From the NCBI RefSeq assembly GCF_020215645.1, contig NZ_CP084058.1, positions 5,828,001 through 5,892,000 on the forward strand: a DNA stretch of 64,000 bases, written 5' to 3'. The notes under the pieces are model-generated. The model saw only the letters and a program-made list of their open reading frames with translations, was not told where the DNA came from and searched no databases. The DNA comes from Nonomuraea gerenzanensis (GTDB lineage: Bacteria; Actinomycetota; Actinomycetes; Streptosporangiales; Streptosporangiaceae). A program made the translations under genes and the position numbers. Below, one piece after another: positions 43,281 through 51,596 of the stretch (position 1 is its first letter; every line of letters starts with the position of its first letter).

Positions 43281-43338
43281 TTGCGCACGGGCGGCGCGCG
43301 GGTCTAAGCTCGAATATTGCCATTCTCCAATACGAGCT
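43281..43338 (+). promoter_or_regulatory. helD promoter with overlapping interrupted palindrome
   Basis: TTGCGC (43281-43286), 18 bp, TAAGCT (43305-43310) form a plausible promoter. AGCTCG-AA-TATTG (43307-43319) and CAATA-CGAGCT (43328-43338) are complementary apart from a 2-base bulge, around an 8-nt centre. The symmetric element overlaps the -10 and the presumed start site, so it would suit a repressor. Confidence 0.5.
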
Positions 43339-43347
43339 GTCACAGAC

Positions 43348-43360
43348 CTCCTGTTAGGAG
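43348..43360 (+). promoter_or_regulatory. ribosome-site-masking hairpin of helD
   Basis: CTCCT-GTT-AGGAG is a 5-bp stem with a 3-nt loop whose right arm is the likely Shine-Dalgarno sequence, 11 nt before the ATG at 43372. It could dampen translation initiation; stability is modest. Confidence 0.4.
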
Positions 43361-43371
43361 TATACCACCGA

Positions 43372-45729
43372 ATGACTAATCGTCAAGATGGTCTCGCGCA
43401 AGCCCTTGACACCGAGCAGCGCACCGTGTCGTGGCTCTACGAGCGGCTCGACGCGGCGAGGGAGAACGCCCAGCGGACGCTGCGCGAGGTGTACGCCGGC
43501 GGCGCCGTCGCTGTCACCAGGCAGGCACGGGTCGAGCGCGAGGTGCTGGCCGCGGAGCAGGCGCGGCGGCTGGCGCAGCTCAACGCGGTCGAGCGGGGGC
43601 TGTGCTTCGGCCGCATCGACGACGCCGCGGGCGGCAGCACGTACATCGGCAGGATCGGCCTGCGCGACGAGTCGCACGAGTCGGTCCTGATCGACTGGCG
43701 GGCGCCGGCGGCGCGGCCGTTCTACGTGGCCACGGCCACCGAGCCGGGCGGGCTGGTACGGCGGCGGCACCTGCACCTGAAGGACCGCCTCGTCGTGGGC
43801 ATCGACGACGAGGTGTTCGACCTGGAGGGCATGAGCGAGGGCGACCGGCGCACGCTGGTGGGGGAGGCCGCGCTGCTGGCGGCGCTGCGGCGGGGCCGTA
43901 CGGGCCGGATGGGCGACGTGGTGGCCACCATCCAGACCGAGCAGGACCGGGTGATCCGCGCCTCGCTGCAGGGCGCGCTGGTGGTGCAGGGCGGCCCCGG
44001 CACCGGCAAGACGGTGGCGGCGCTGCACCGCGCGGCGTACCTGCTCTACACCCACCGCGACACGCTGGAGCGGCGCGGCGTGCTCGTCGTCGGCCCGAAC
44101 CCGATGTTCCTGCGCTACATCGGCCAGGTGCTGCCCGCGCTGGGGGAGACGCAGGTGGTGATGACCACGGTGGGGGAGCTGTTCCCCGGCGTGCGGGCGA
44201 CGGCGGCCGACGCGCCCGCGACGGCGGTGGTCAAGGGCGACTCGCGGATGGCCGGGGTGGTGGCCGCGGCGCTGGAGCTGCGCCGCCCGGTGCCGGACGG
44301 CGAGCTGGTCGTGGAGCTGGACGGGCTGCGGCTGCGGGTGCCGCGCGAGACCTGCGTACGGCTGCGCGAGCGGGCCCGCGCGGTGCGGCTGCCGCACAAC
44401 ATGGCACGCAAGCTGTACGTCACCGAGCTGCTCAAGGAGCTGGCCAGGGCCGAGGCGCGGGCGCTGGAGGAGTCGCTGCACCTGGAGGAGCTGGTCATCG
44501 AGGGCGAGCCGGAGCTGAGCGAGCCGCTGGACCTGGAGGGCGACCTGGACGAGCTGGACCTCGAGCTGGCCTCCCAGCGGCTGTGGGGCGAGCCGGCGGT
44601 GCGGCGCGCGGTGGACGGGCTGTGGCCGGAGCTGACGCCGCAGTCCCTGATCGGCGGCCTGCTGGCCGACCCCGAGGCGCTGCGCCGGGCGGTCCCGCCC
44701 GGCCTGGACTGGCGCGTGCTGGTGCGCGACGCGAAGTCCGGGCAGGGCGCGAGGCCCGGGCGAGAGGCGGGGTCCGGGCAGGGGGCGGAGTCTGAGTGGA
44801 CGGTGGAGGACGTGCCCCTGCTGGACGAGGCCGCCGAGCTGCTCGGCGAGGACGACTCGGCGCGGCGGGTGGCGGCCAGGCTGGCCGGCGAGGAGGTGGC
44901 CGAGCAGGAGCTGTTCGCGCGTGAGGTGCTGCTGACGACGGGCGTGGCCGAGTCGGGCCTCTTCGAGCGGGCCGACGTGCTGGCCGATCGGCACGCCGAC
45001 GACGGGCTCGGCCTGACCACGGCCGACCGGGCGGCGGCCGACCGGACCTGGGCGTACGGGCACGTGATCGTGGACGAGGCGCAGGAGCTGTCGCCGATGG
45101 CCTGGCGCATGATCATGCGGCGGGTGCCGGCCAAGTCGCTGACCGTGGTGGGCGACGTGGCGCAGACCGGCTCGGCGGCCGGCGCGCGCTCGTGGGCCGA
45201 GGTGCTGGACCCGTTCCTGGAGGGCCGCTGGCGGGAGGAGCGGCTGCTGGTCAACTACCGCACGCCGGTGGAGATCATGCGGGTGGCGGCCGACGTGCTG
45301 CGCGCGTTCGCGCCCGAGCAGGAGCCGCCGGAGTCGGTGCGCCAGGGCGAGGCGGAGCCGCGCGCGGTGCGGCTGCCGGTCTCCGGGCTGCCGGAGCTGG
45401 TGGCGGGGGAGCTGGCGGAGATCGGCGCGGAGCGGGAGCAGGGCCGGGTGGCGGTGCTCACACCGGACGCGCGGCACGCGGAGGTCGCGCGGCTGTTCCC
45501 GGCGGGGGACCTGGACGCGCCGGTGGTGGTGCTGACAGTGGGGCAGGCCAAGGGGCTGGAGTTCGACGCGGTCGTGGTGGTGGACCCGGCGGGCATCATC
45601 GGGCAGTCGCCGATGGGCGGTCAGGACCTGTATGTGGCGATGACGCGGGCCACGCGGCGGCTGACGGTGGCCTACGAGGGCGACCTGCCGGCGGTCCTGT
45701 CCCGCCTGGCTGAGAAATCTACGATGTAA
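43372..45729 (+). CDS. helD: HelD-like UvrD-family ATPase (RNA polymerase recycling)
   Basis: A 785-residue superfamily 1 ATPase of the HelD/HelR type, which pulls stalled RNA polymerase off DNA. An N-terminal coiled coil (WLYERLDAARENAQRTLREV, EREVLAAEQARRLAQL) is the secondary-channel arm. RIGLRDESHESVLIDWRAPAARPFYVAT near 80-110 is a HelD hallmark. Walker A QGGPGTGKTVAALHRAAYLL lies near 210, Walker B HVIVDEAQELSPMAW near 560, and C-terminal motifs VLTVGQAKGLEFDAVVVVDP and DLYVAMTRATRRLTVAY near 725-765. A Glu-rich segment plus a short repetitive linker (SGQGARPG, AGSGQGAES) separates the halves. Some relatives confer rifampicin tolerance; I did not find a rifamycin-associated element upstream. 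Confidence 0.9.
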   Translation: MTNRQDGLAQALDTEQRTVSWLYERLDAARENAQRTLREVYAGGAVAVTRQARVEREVLAAEQARRLAQLNAVERGLCFGRIDDAAGGSTYIGRIGLRDESHESVLIDWRAPAARPFYVATATEPGGLVRRRHLHLKDRLVVGIDDEVFDLEGMSEGDRRTLVGEAALLAALRRGRTGRMGDVVATIQTEQDRVIRASLQGALVVQGGPGTGKTVAALHRAAYLLYTHRDTLERRGVLVVGPNPMFLRYIGQVLPALGETQVVMTTVGELFPGVRATAADAPATAVVKGDSRMAGVVAAALELRRPVPDGELVVELDGLRLRVPRETCVRLRERARAVRLPHNMARKLYVTELLKELARAEARALEESLHLEELVIEGEPELSEPLDLEGDLDELDLELASQRLWGEPAVRRAVDGLWPELTPQSLIGGLLADPEALRRAVPPGLDWRVLVRDAKSGQGARPGREAGSGQGAESEWTVEDVPLLDEAAELLGEDDSARRVAARLAGEEVAEQELFAREVLLTTGVAESGLFERADVLADRHADDGLGLTTADRAAADRTWAYGHVIVDEAQELSPMAWRMIMRRVPAKSLTVVGDVAQTGSAAGARSWAEVLDPFLEGRWREERLLVNYRTPVEIMRVAADVLRAFAPEQEPPESVRQGEAEPRAVRLPVSGLPELVAGELAEIGAEREQGRVAVLTPDARHAEVARLFPAGDLDAPVVVLTVGQAKGLEFDAVVVVDPAGIIGQSPMGGQDLYVAMTRATRRLTVAYEGDLPAVLSRLAEKSTM

Positions 45730-45731
45730 AG
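45716..45731 (+). repeat. recurrent motif copy 2 (RATCTAC-N3-GTAAAG)
   Basis: AATCTAC-GAT-GTAAAG overlaps the end of helD; the TAA stop codon is inside the motif's right arm. Confidence 0.8.
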
Positions 45732-45747
45732 GCGCCGTCGCCCAACA

Positions 45748-45803
45748 TGGTGCACCTTTTGCACCACCCTCGCCGTCATACCGCCCTCGCCCAGGGCGGT
45801 ATG
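45748..45803. terminator. two consecutive perfect hairpins between convergent genes
   Basis: TGGTGCA-CCTTT-TGCACCA (45748-45766) and an 11-bp stem CATACCGCCCT-CGCCC-AGGGCGGTATG (45777-45803) lie between helD and the convergent MarR gene. Together they form a bidirectional terminator. Confidence 0.8.
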
Positions 45804-45900
45804 TCATCACCCGACGGCCGCGCCCGTCGCCGCGCGTGCCGGAGACCCGCGTCGCCTGGGCCGGAAATCCACGTCCCGCCGCGGGAACCGGGTGCGGGGC

Positions 45901-46383
45901 TCAGCCGTTGTCGGGGGTGAGATCGCCGGGGACGGCCCTGTCCGAGGCGAGCTTGGCGGCGACGTCCCTGATCTTCCTGGAGACGTCGTCGAGCGTGCGC
46001 AGGGTCTCGGTGTCGAGGTGCTCCATGATCCGCCGGTATTGCTGGATGCCGGCGTTGTTGATCTCCTCGATGAGCCCGGCGCCCGCGGGGGTGAGCTCGA
46101 CGCGGCGGACACGGCGGTCGTGCGGGTCCTCGTGCCGGCTGACGAGCCCGTGGGCGACGAGCCGGTCGACGATCCCGGTGACCGTACCGAGGCCGACGCC
46201 GAGGTTGTGGGCCAGGTCCTGGCCTGAGGCGGAGCCGTTCATGGACAGGACCATGACGACCTTGAGCTGCCTCATGGTGAGGTTGGAGCTGAACAGGGGG
46301 GATTGGTGCTGAGCGAACAGCCGTGCCAGGCCTCGCTGTGTCTCGGTGATCCGGCGGATCAGGTCTTCGCGTTCGTTGCTCAC
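45901..46383 (-). CDS. MarR-family regulator
   Basis: A 160-residue MarR protein. The winged helix runs from LTMRQLKVVMVLSMNGSASGQDLAHNLGVGLGTVTGIVDRL (residues ~35-75) to the wing VSRHEDPHDRRVRRVELTPAG near 80-100, with dimer helices at both ends. Such proteins typically repress efflux genes and let go on binding phenolic or lipophilic ligands. The GTG at 46383 is preceded by GAGAGGTGAGC. It is divergent from the RND exporter, 105 bp apart, with an inverted repeat between, the classical local control arrangement. Confidence 0.92.
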   Translation of the reverse strand: MSNEREDLIRRITETQRGLARLFAQHQSPLFSSNLTMRQLKVVMVLSMNGSASGQDLAHNLGVGLGTVTGIVDRLVAHGLVSRHEDPHDRRVRRVELTPAGAGLIEEINNAGIQQYRRIMEHLDTETLRTLDDVSRKIRDVAAKLASDRAVPGDLTPDNG

Positions 46384-46396
46384 GCTCACCTCTCGC

Positions 46397-46418
46397 TTCC
46401 TGAGAAGGTTATCAGGAA
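46397..46418. promoter_or_regulatory. candidate MarR operator TTCCTGA-N8-TCAGGAA
   Basis: A perfect 7-bp inverted repeat with 8-bp spacing, 14 bp upstream of the MarR start and 71 bp upstream of the exporter start. Size and symmetry suit a MarR dimer. Confidence 0.65.
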
Positions 46419-46488
46419 CGCTTGAGTGATCTAAATATTCGTACAAGGCAAAGTGTTAGTCTGGGGCGAACTCTTGGAGGGGGACCCT

Positions 46489-49400
46489 ATGACCGCATTC
46501 GCTCGGTTGAGCCTGGTCAACCGGAGCCTTGTGATTTTGGTGGCGGTCGTGCTCAGCGCGTTCGGCGCGTTCACGATCCCGCAGTTGAAACAGCAGTTGC
46601 TGCCGTCGTTGTCGTTCCCTGGCGCGTTCGTGATCGCGTCGTATCCCGGCGCGTCTCCTGAGATCGTCGAGGACCAGGTGACCGCCCCGATCGAGGACTC
46701 CTTCCAGGGGCTTGCCGGGATGGAGCAGATGACCTCGACGTCGAAGGAGGGCCTGGCGCAGATCCAGGTCGCCTTCGAGTACGGCACCGACGTCGAGTCC
46801 TCGCTGAACAAGATGCAGCAGGCCATCAGCAGGGTGACGCTGCCGGACGGCGTGGACCCGCAGGTGGTGGCCGGCAACACCGACGACATCCCGGTGCTGG
46901 TGCTGGCGGTGGGCGACGGCGGCGACGAGCGGGCGATGGCCGACAAGCTGCGCCGCATCATGGTGCCGGAGCTGCAGGGCATCGAGGGCGTACGGGAGGC
47001 GGCGATCACGGGCACCCGTGACGAGGTCGTCACCATCGAGCCCGACAACAAGAAGATGGCGGAGAAGGGCGTCTCGGCGGCCCAGATCCCCGAGGTGCTG
47101 AGGGCGAACGGCACCCCGATCCCGGCCGGCACGCTGACCGCAGACGACAAGTCGCTGTCGGTGCAGGTCGGCTCGCGGGTCGACTCGGTGGAGAAGCTGA
47201 AGAACCTCTACCTGACGCCCGCCCAGCCGTCGGCCGCCCAGCAGCAGGCCGCGCAGGCGCAGGCCGCCCAGCAGGCCGCCGCCGCCCGGGCGCAGGCCCA
47301 GGCGCAGGGGCGCGCGCTGCCGCAGCAGCAGGCGGTGCCGCAGCCGAAGCCGCTCAAGCCGGTCAAGCTGGGCGACGTCGCGACGATCACGCGCGGGCTG
47401 GCGGACGCCACGACGATCACCCGTACCGACGGCAAGACCAGCCTCGGCGTGTCGGTGACGATGGTGCCCGACGGCAACGCGGTCGCGATCTCGCACGCCG
47501 TCGCCGAGAAGCTGCCCGACCTGACCAAGGCGCTGGGCGACGGCTCGGACACGGCGGTTTCGGTGGTCTTCGACCAGGCGCCGTACGTGGAGCAGTCGAT
47601 CGAGAGCCTGACCACCGAGGGCCTGCTGGGCCTGATCTTCGCGGTGCTGGTCATCCTGGTCTTCCTGCTGTCGGTGCGCTCGACGCTGGTGACGGCGGTG
47701 TCGATCCCGCTGTCGGTGGTGATAGCGCTGATCGTGCTGTGGGCGGGCGACTACTCGCTCAACATGCTCACGCTGGGCGCCCTGACCATCGCCGTCGGCC
47801 GGGTCGTGGACGACTCGATCGTGGTGCTGGAGAACATCAAACGCCATCTGGCCTACGGCGAGGCGAAGCTGCAGGCGATCCTGACGGCGGTGCGCGAGGT
47901 GTCGGGCGCCGTGACGGCCTCGACGCTGACGACGGTGGCGGTGTTCGCCCCGATCGCGATGGTCGGCGGCATGGTGGGCGAGCTGTTCAGCCCGTTCGCG
48001 ATCACCGTGACGGTGGCGCTGCTGGCCTCGCTGGTGGTGTCGCTGACCGTGGTGCCGGTGCTGGCGTTCTGGTTCCTCAAGTCCCCCGACCTGACGCCGG
48101 AGGAGGCGCGCAAGCAGCGTGACGAGGCCGAGGCCAAGGAGCTGCGCTCGCCGCTGCAGCGCGCCTACCTGCCGGTGCTGCGCTTCGCCACCCGCTTCAA
48201 GCTGGTGACGATCCTGATCGGCGTGGCGGTGTTCATCGGCACGATGGGGCTGGCCGGCGGGCTGCAGACCAACTTCCTGGACTCCTCCGGCCAGAACACG
48301 CTGTCGATCTCCCAGCGCATGCCGGTGGGCACGGACCTGGCGACCACCGACAAGGCGGCCAAGCAGGTCGAGGACGTGCTGGCCGACCAGGCCGGCGTGG
48401 ACACGTACCAGGTGAACGTGGGCGGCGGCAACGCCATGATGGGCGGCACCGGCGGCGGCGCGGACCGCGCGTCGTACTCGGTGACGCTGAACGAGGACGC
48501 CGACACGACGAAGATCGAGCAGGAGCTGCGCGACAAGATCGCGGGCCTGTCGGGGGTCGGCGAGGTCACCGTCGGCGGGTCCGGCGGCGGCGGGTTCGCC
48601 TCCGACACGATCGAGGTGATCGTGCAGGCGCCCGACACCGAGTCGCTGCGCACCGCGACCGACGCGGTCAAGACCGCGATGGGCGAGGTGTCCGGGCTGC
48701 GCGACCTGTCGTCGAACCTGGAGACCAGCGCGCCACGGGTCGAGGTCGTGGTCGACCGTGAGGAGGCCGCCGAGCGCGGCCTGTCGGAGGCGCAGGTCGG
48801 CCAGGCGGTCGCGCAGGCGTTCCGCGGCGCCCCGCTGGGCCAGATCACGCTGGACGGCCGCGCGAGCGACCTGGTGCTGCGCGGCGCGGACGCGCCGGAC
48901 GACATCAAGGCCATCGAGGACCTGAAGCTGCCCACCGCCGCCGGCACGGTCAAGCTGTCCACGGTCGCCGAGGTGCGCGAGGTCGCCGGTCCGACGCAGG
49001 TGACCAGGATCGACGGCGAGCGCTCCGCCACGGTGTCGGCCAAGGCCGCCGACGCCGGCAACCTGGGCGCGGTGACGCAGGAGCTGACCACGAAGCTCGA
49101 CGGGCTGTCGCTGTCGGCGGGCGCCTCCTACGAGATCGGCGGCGTGTCGGCGGACCAGGCCGACGCCTTCTCCGACCTGGGCATGGCGATGCTGGCCGCG
49201 ATCGCGATCGTGTTCCTCATCATGGTGGCGACGTTCCGCAGCTTCATCCAGCCGGTGATCCTGCTGGTGTCGATCCCGTTCGCCGCCACCGGCGCCATCG
49301 GCCTGCTGGTCGCCACCGACACGGCGCTCGGCGTGCCGGCGTTGATCGGCATGCTGATGCTGATCGGCATCGTGGTGACCAACGCCATCGTGCTGATCGA

Positions 49401-49752
49401 CCTGATCAACCAGTACCGCGAGCAGGGCATGGGTGTGGTCGAGGCGGTCATCGAGGGCGGCCGGCGCCGGCTGCGGCCCATCCTGATGACGGCGGTGGCC
49501 ACCATCTGCGCCCTGACGCCGATGGCGCTGGGGGTGACCGGCTCCGGGGGGTTCATCTCCCAGCCGCTGGCCATCGTGGTGATCGGCGGGCTGATCTCCT
49601 CGACGATCCTCACCCTGGTTCTTGTTCCGACGTTGTACGTGGTGGTCACCCGCAAGCGTGACCAGGGGCCGCGGCATGCGGCGGGGGCCCAGGGTGGCGA
49701 GCGGAGCGCCGATGAGGCCGGGAAGGAGAACCTGGCCGGTCAGCCGGCGTGA
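46489..49752 (+). CDS. RND-family efflux transporter (AcrB/SwrC type)
   Basis: A 1087-residue resistance-nodulation-division exporter. It has the AcrB topology: a first membrane helix (LVILVAVVLSAFGAFTIPQL), a large extracytoplasmic domain, six helices, a second extracytoplasmic domain and six more helices. The proton-relay Asp pair is in TIAVGRVVDDSIVVLENIKRH near residue 445. A Gln/Ala-rich insertion (about residues 245-285) and a Gly-rich loop near 660 are atypical low-complexity additions. GGAGGGGG precedes the ATG at 46489; a frame 12 codons longer lacks one. No membrane-fusion protein follows, as with Gram-positive SwrC-like pumps that work alone. Confidence 0.93.
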   Translation: MTAFARLSLVNRSLVILVAVVLSAFGAFTIPQLKQQLLPSLSFPGAFVIASYPGASPEIVEDQVTAPIEDSFQGLAGMEQMTSTSKEGLAQIQVAFEYGTDVESSLNKMQQAISRVTLPDGVDPQVVAGNTDDIPVLVLAVGDGGDERAMADKLRRIMVPELQGIEGVREAAITGTRDEVVTIEPDNKKMAEKGVSAAQIPEVLRANGTPIPAGTLTADDKSLSVQVGSRVDSVEKLKNLYLTPAQPSAAQQQAAQAQAAQQAAAARAQAQAQGRALPQQQAVPQPKPLKPVKLGDVATITRGLADATTITRTDGKTSLGVSVTMVPDGNAVAISHAVAEKLPDLTKALGDGSDTAVSVVFDQAPYVEQSIESLTTEGLLGLIFAVLVILVFLLSVRSTLVTAVSIPLSVVIALIVLWAGDYSLNMLTLGALTIAVGRVVDDSIVVLENIKRHLAYGEAKLQAILTAVREVSGAVTASTLTTVAVFAPIAMVGGMVGELFSPFAITVTVALLASLVVSLTVVPVLAFWFLKSPDLTPEEARKQRDEAEAKELRSPLQRAYLPVLRFATRFKLVTILIGVAVFIGTMGLAGGLQTNFLDSSGQNTLSISQRMPVGTDLATTDKAAKQVEDVLADQAGVDTYQVNVGGGNAMMGGTGGGADRASYSVTLNEDADTTKIEQELRDKIAGLSGVGEVTVGGSGGGGFASDTIEVIVQAPDTESLRTATDAVKTAMGEVSGLRDLSSNLETSAPRVEVVVDREEAAERGLSEAQVGQAVAQAFRGAPLGQITLDGRASDLVLRGADAPDDIKAIEDLKLPTAAGTVKLSTVAEVREVAGPTQVTRIDGERSATVSAKAADAGNLGAVTQELTTKLDGLSLSAGASYEIGGVSADQADAFSDLGMAMLAAIAIVFLIMVATFRSFIQPVILLVSIPFAATGAIGLLVATDTALGVPALIGMLMLIGIVVTNAIVLIDLINQYREQGMGVVEAVIEGGRRRLRPILMTAVATICALTPMALGVTGSGGFISQPLAIVVIGGLISSTILTLVLVPTLYVVVTRKRDQGPRHAAGAQGGERSADEAGKENLAGQPA

Positions 49753-49763
49753 TGGTGCTCGTG

Positions 49764-49813
49764 CAAGCCGAATGCCCGGCGGGATCGATCGATCCCGCCG
49801 GGCATTCGGCTTG
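49764..49813. terminator. perfect 50-bp palindrome after the RND gene
   Basis: Beginning CAAGCCGAATGCCCGG and ending with its exact reverse complement, the 50 bp are fully self-complementary with centre GATCGATCGATC. As RNA it forms a stem of about 23 bp. It lies 12 bp after the exporter stop, so termination is the simplest role. Confidence 0.85.
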
Positions 49814-49936
49814 TAGCGACGGCCGGTGTATGTGCGGAAGGCGTAGTCGCAGCGTCGTCGGCCGCGGGGCCGCGGCGGCTGAAGCGGCAGCGGTCGCCCA
49901 GGGTGAGCGCAACCGTGACCATAGAACGCGCCGAGG

Positions 49937-49966
49937 TTGATCACTGGCTCGCGCGGTCGATACGGT
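49937..49966 (+). promoter_or_regulatory. promoter of the small lipoprotein gene
   Basis: TTGATC (49937-49942), 18 bp, TACGGT (49961-49966) lie about 28 bp before the lipoprotein ATG. Both boxes match actinobacterial housekeeping promoters reasonably well. Confidence 0.5.
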
Positions 49967-49994
49967 GTCACCTCGCCCGCGAAAGGATCTTGCT

Positions 49995-50315
49995 ATGCGC
50001 CGCTCGCTCCTCGGTATCGGTGCCGCGCTCACCCTCGCCGCCTCCTTGGCCGGCTGTTCAGGCGACGACGCGAAGGCTCAGTGGATCGAGGAGGTGAAGG
50101 CGGCGGGGTTCATCGCCAGTGAGAGCTACGAGCTCATGTTCGAGAAGGCGAAACTCATGTGTGAGTCGGGCGGCTCGGACACCATCGCCCGGCTGGCACA
50201 GGTGGGACTGACGAACGGCCAGTCGCGCGACAACATGGACAAGCTCGGCATCAAGCCCGAGGAAGCAGCCAAGCGGTACGCCGCTGCGACGTGGAAGCAT
50301 GCCTGCGGGCACTGA
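49995..50315 (+). CDS. small secreted lipoprotein, DUF732-like layout
   Basis: A 106-residue lipoprotein. Signal MRRSLLGIGAALTLAASLAGC ends in the lipobox LAGC (Cys at ~21). The mature part is short and helical (AQWIEEVKAAGFIASESYEL, EKAKLMCESGGSDTIARLAQ) with two Cys, one mid-sequence and one in the terminal WKHACGH, which could pair. This two-helix, two-Cys layout resembles DUF732 proteins of actinobacteria, but I claim only similarity. GAAAGGA precedes the ATG at 49995. It has its own promoter and terminator. Confidence 0.75.
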   Translation: MRRSLLGIGAALTLAASLAGCSGDDAKAQWIEEVKAAGFIASESYELMFEKAKLMCESGGSDTIARLAQVGLTNGQSRDNMDKLGIKPEEAAKRYAAATWKHACGH

Positions 50316-50323
50316 GAGGCGCA

Positions 50324-50340
50324 CGCAACGCCGGGTTGCG
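50324..50340 (+). terminator. weak hairpin after the lipoprotein gene
   Basis: CGCAAC-GCCGG-GTTGCG lies 8 nt after the stop and is followed by a T-richer stretch (ATCTTCTGTC). Short stem, moderate support. Confidence 0.4.
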
Positions 50341-50431
50341 CGTCTGCGATCTTCTGTCATGTCGGGCTTCCCGCTCGTCGCCTCTCTGACTCCGCCCAGG
50401 GGCGGTGGGAGTCGAACAGCGGTGGGCGCCC

Positions 50432-51493
50432 CTACTCGATCGGCAGCGCGTGCCGCCCGGCCACCTCGCGGATCTTCTCCAGCGGGTACGGCGTCTTCCT
50501 GCTCTCACTCTGCAGCTCATGGTAGAAGTCGTTCAGCACGGTGGCCAGCGGACTGTGCCGCGACAGCAGGGCCGCGACCCCTCCGGGCACACCGGCCGGT
50601 CGCTCACCCGCCGCCCACCCCCGCACCAGCACGCGACGCCCCTGCCAGTCGGCGCCGTGGAAGGTGCCCGCCAGCCAGTTCACCATGAACGCCAGCGTGT
50701 AGGTGCGGTCGAAGGTGAGATGCCGCCGATAGAAGGCCCGTTCCTCCGCTGACAAATCGAAGCGGGCCGACACGGCCTGCCCGAAGTCGGTCAGGTAGCA
50801 GCGGCGCCCGTCGGTGAGGACGTTGCCGAAATGCGCGTCGAAGTGCAGCAGGCCGCCCGCGTTCAGGGCGGACACGGCCTCGCGCACCCCCTGCTCCGCC
50901 AGGGCGCACGCGCGGTCGGCGTCGCCCGCCCGCACCCGCTCGTCCAGCCACTCGCGCAGGCTGCGGGGGAAGTGCTCCAGGAACAGCGTCAGGCCGGCCG
51001 GTGCCTGCGCCAGCGCTTCGAGGCGGCGGCGCACGCCGGGCGCGCCCTCCCAGAAGGCGACCGCCCGGTCGATGTCGGCCAGCCCTTCGTACAGCGGGGC
51101 GGGCTCGGCGTCGGGCAGCACCCGCCAGTGATACAGCAGCGGGAAGCCGGGGGACCGGCCGTTCAGCACCCACTCGGTGGTCATCGTGTGCGCGGCCAGC
51201 TCGCGCCAGGCGCCGAAGCCGGGCGAGCCGATGCCGTACTGGCAGAAGGGCGGCAGCCCGAACAGGTTGGCCGTGGAGTGCGGGTGGCGCAGCTCGGGCC
51301 CGGTGATGGGCAGGCGTTTGACGAAGACCGGGGTGCCGCCGACTTCGAGCCGCGCGGACGTGCCGCCGATGCCGGTGCCGAGGGGCGTGGCCTCGCGCTC
51401 CAGCAGCGCGGCCAGCCCCCGGTCGTCGTAACGGGCCAGGGCCGTGGAGATGTCACGGTGGGTGGTCAGCCGCGTGTCCGTCATCGTGATCAT
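50432..51493 (-). CDS. protein-kinase-like phosphotransferase
   Basis: A 353-residue kinase-fold protein. GTGIGGTSARLEVGGTPVFVKRLP near residues 38-60 contains a glycine loop and the VFVK lysine. GLLHFDAHFGNVLTDGRRCYLTDFGQA near 215-240 combines a catalytic loop (HFDAHFGN) and the metal-binding DFG. This architecture fits small-molecule phosphotransferases or lanthipeptide-like kinases; the substrate is unknown. It uses Asp-Ala-His-Phe-Gly-Asn in place of the common HGDxxxxN. Either of two nearby ATGs (51493, 51484) may start the protein. Confidence 0.78.
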   Translation of the reverse strand: MITMTDTRLTTHRDISTALARYDDRGLAALLEREATPLGTGIGGTSARLEVGGTPVFVKRLPITGPELRHPHSTANLFGLPPFCQYGIGSPGFGAWRELAAHTMTTEWVLNGRSPGFPLLYHWRVLPDAEPAPLYEGLADIDRAVAFWEGAPGVRRRLEALAQAPAGLTLFLEHFPRSLREWLDERVRAGDADRACALAEQGVREAVSALNAGGLLHFDAHFGNVLTDGRRCYLTDFGQAVSARFDLSAEERAFYRRHLTFDRTYTLAFMVNWLAGTFHGADWQGRRVLVRGWAAGERPAGVPGGVAALLSRHSPLATVLNDFYHELQSESRKTPYPLEKIREVAGRHALPIE

Positions 51494-51596
51494 CTTATCG
51501 ACCTGGTCATCCGTACGGACCGGGTGATCTTACGCATCCGCGCGAGCTACCCTGCCAGGAACGGCCCGGACGGCCGGGAGGAAGGAGCCGCGGGCC

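Noticed and set aside
43260..43371. Rifamycin-associated element upstream of helD
   Set aside because: I looked for the known G/C-rich inverted element and found only the AT-containing palindrome described.
49749..49940. Two similar short frames around 49.7-49.9 kb on opposite strands
   Set aside because: Their shared peptide is produced by the 50-bp palindrome read from both strands.
46456..49971. 1171-codon frame opposite the RND exporter
   Set aside because: His/Arg/Asp-rich shadow of a high-GC gene; the exporter frame has all conserved motifs.
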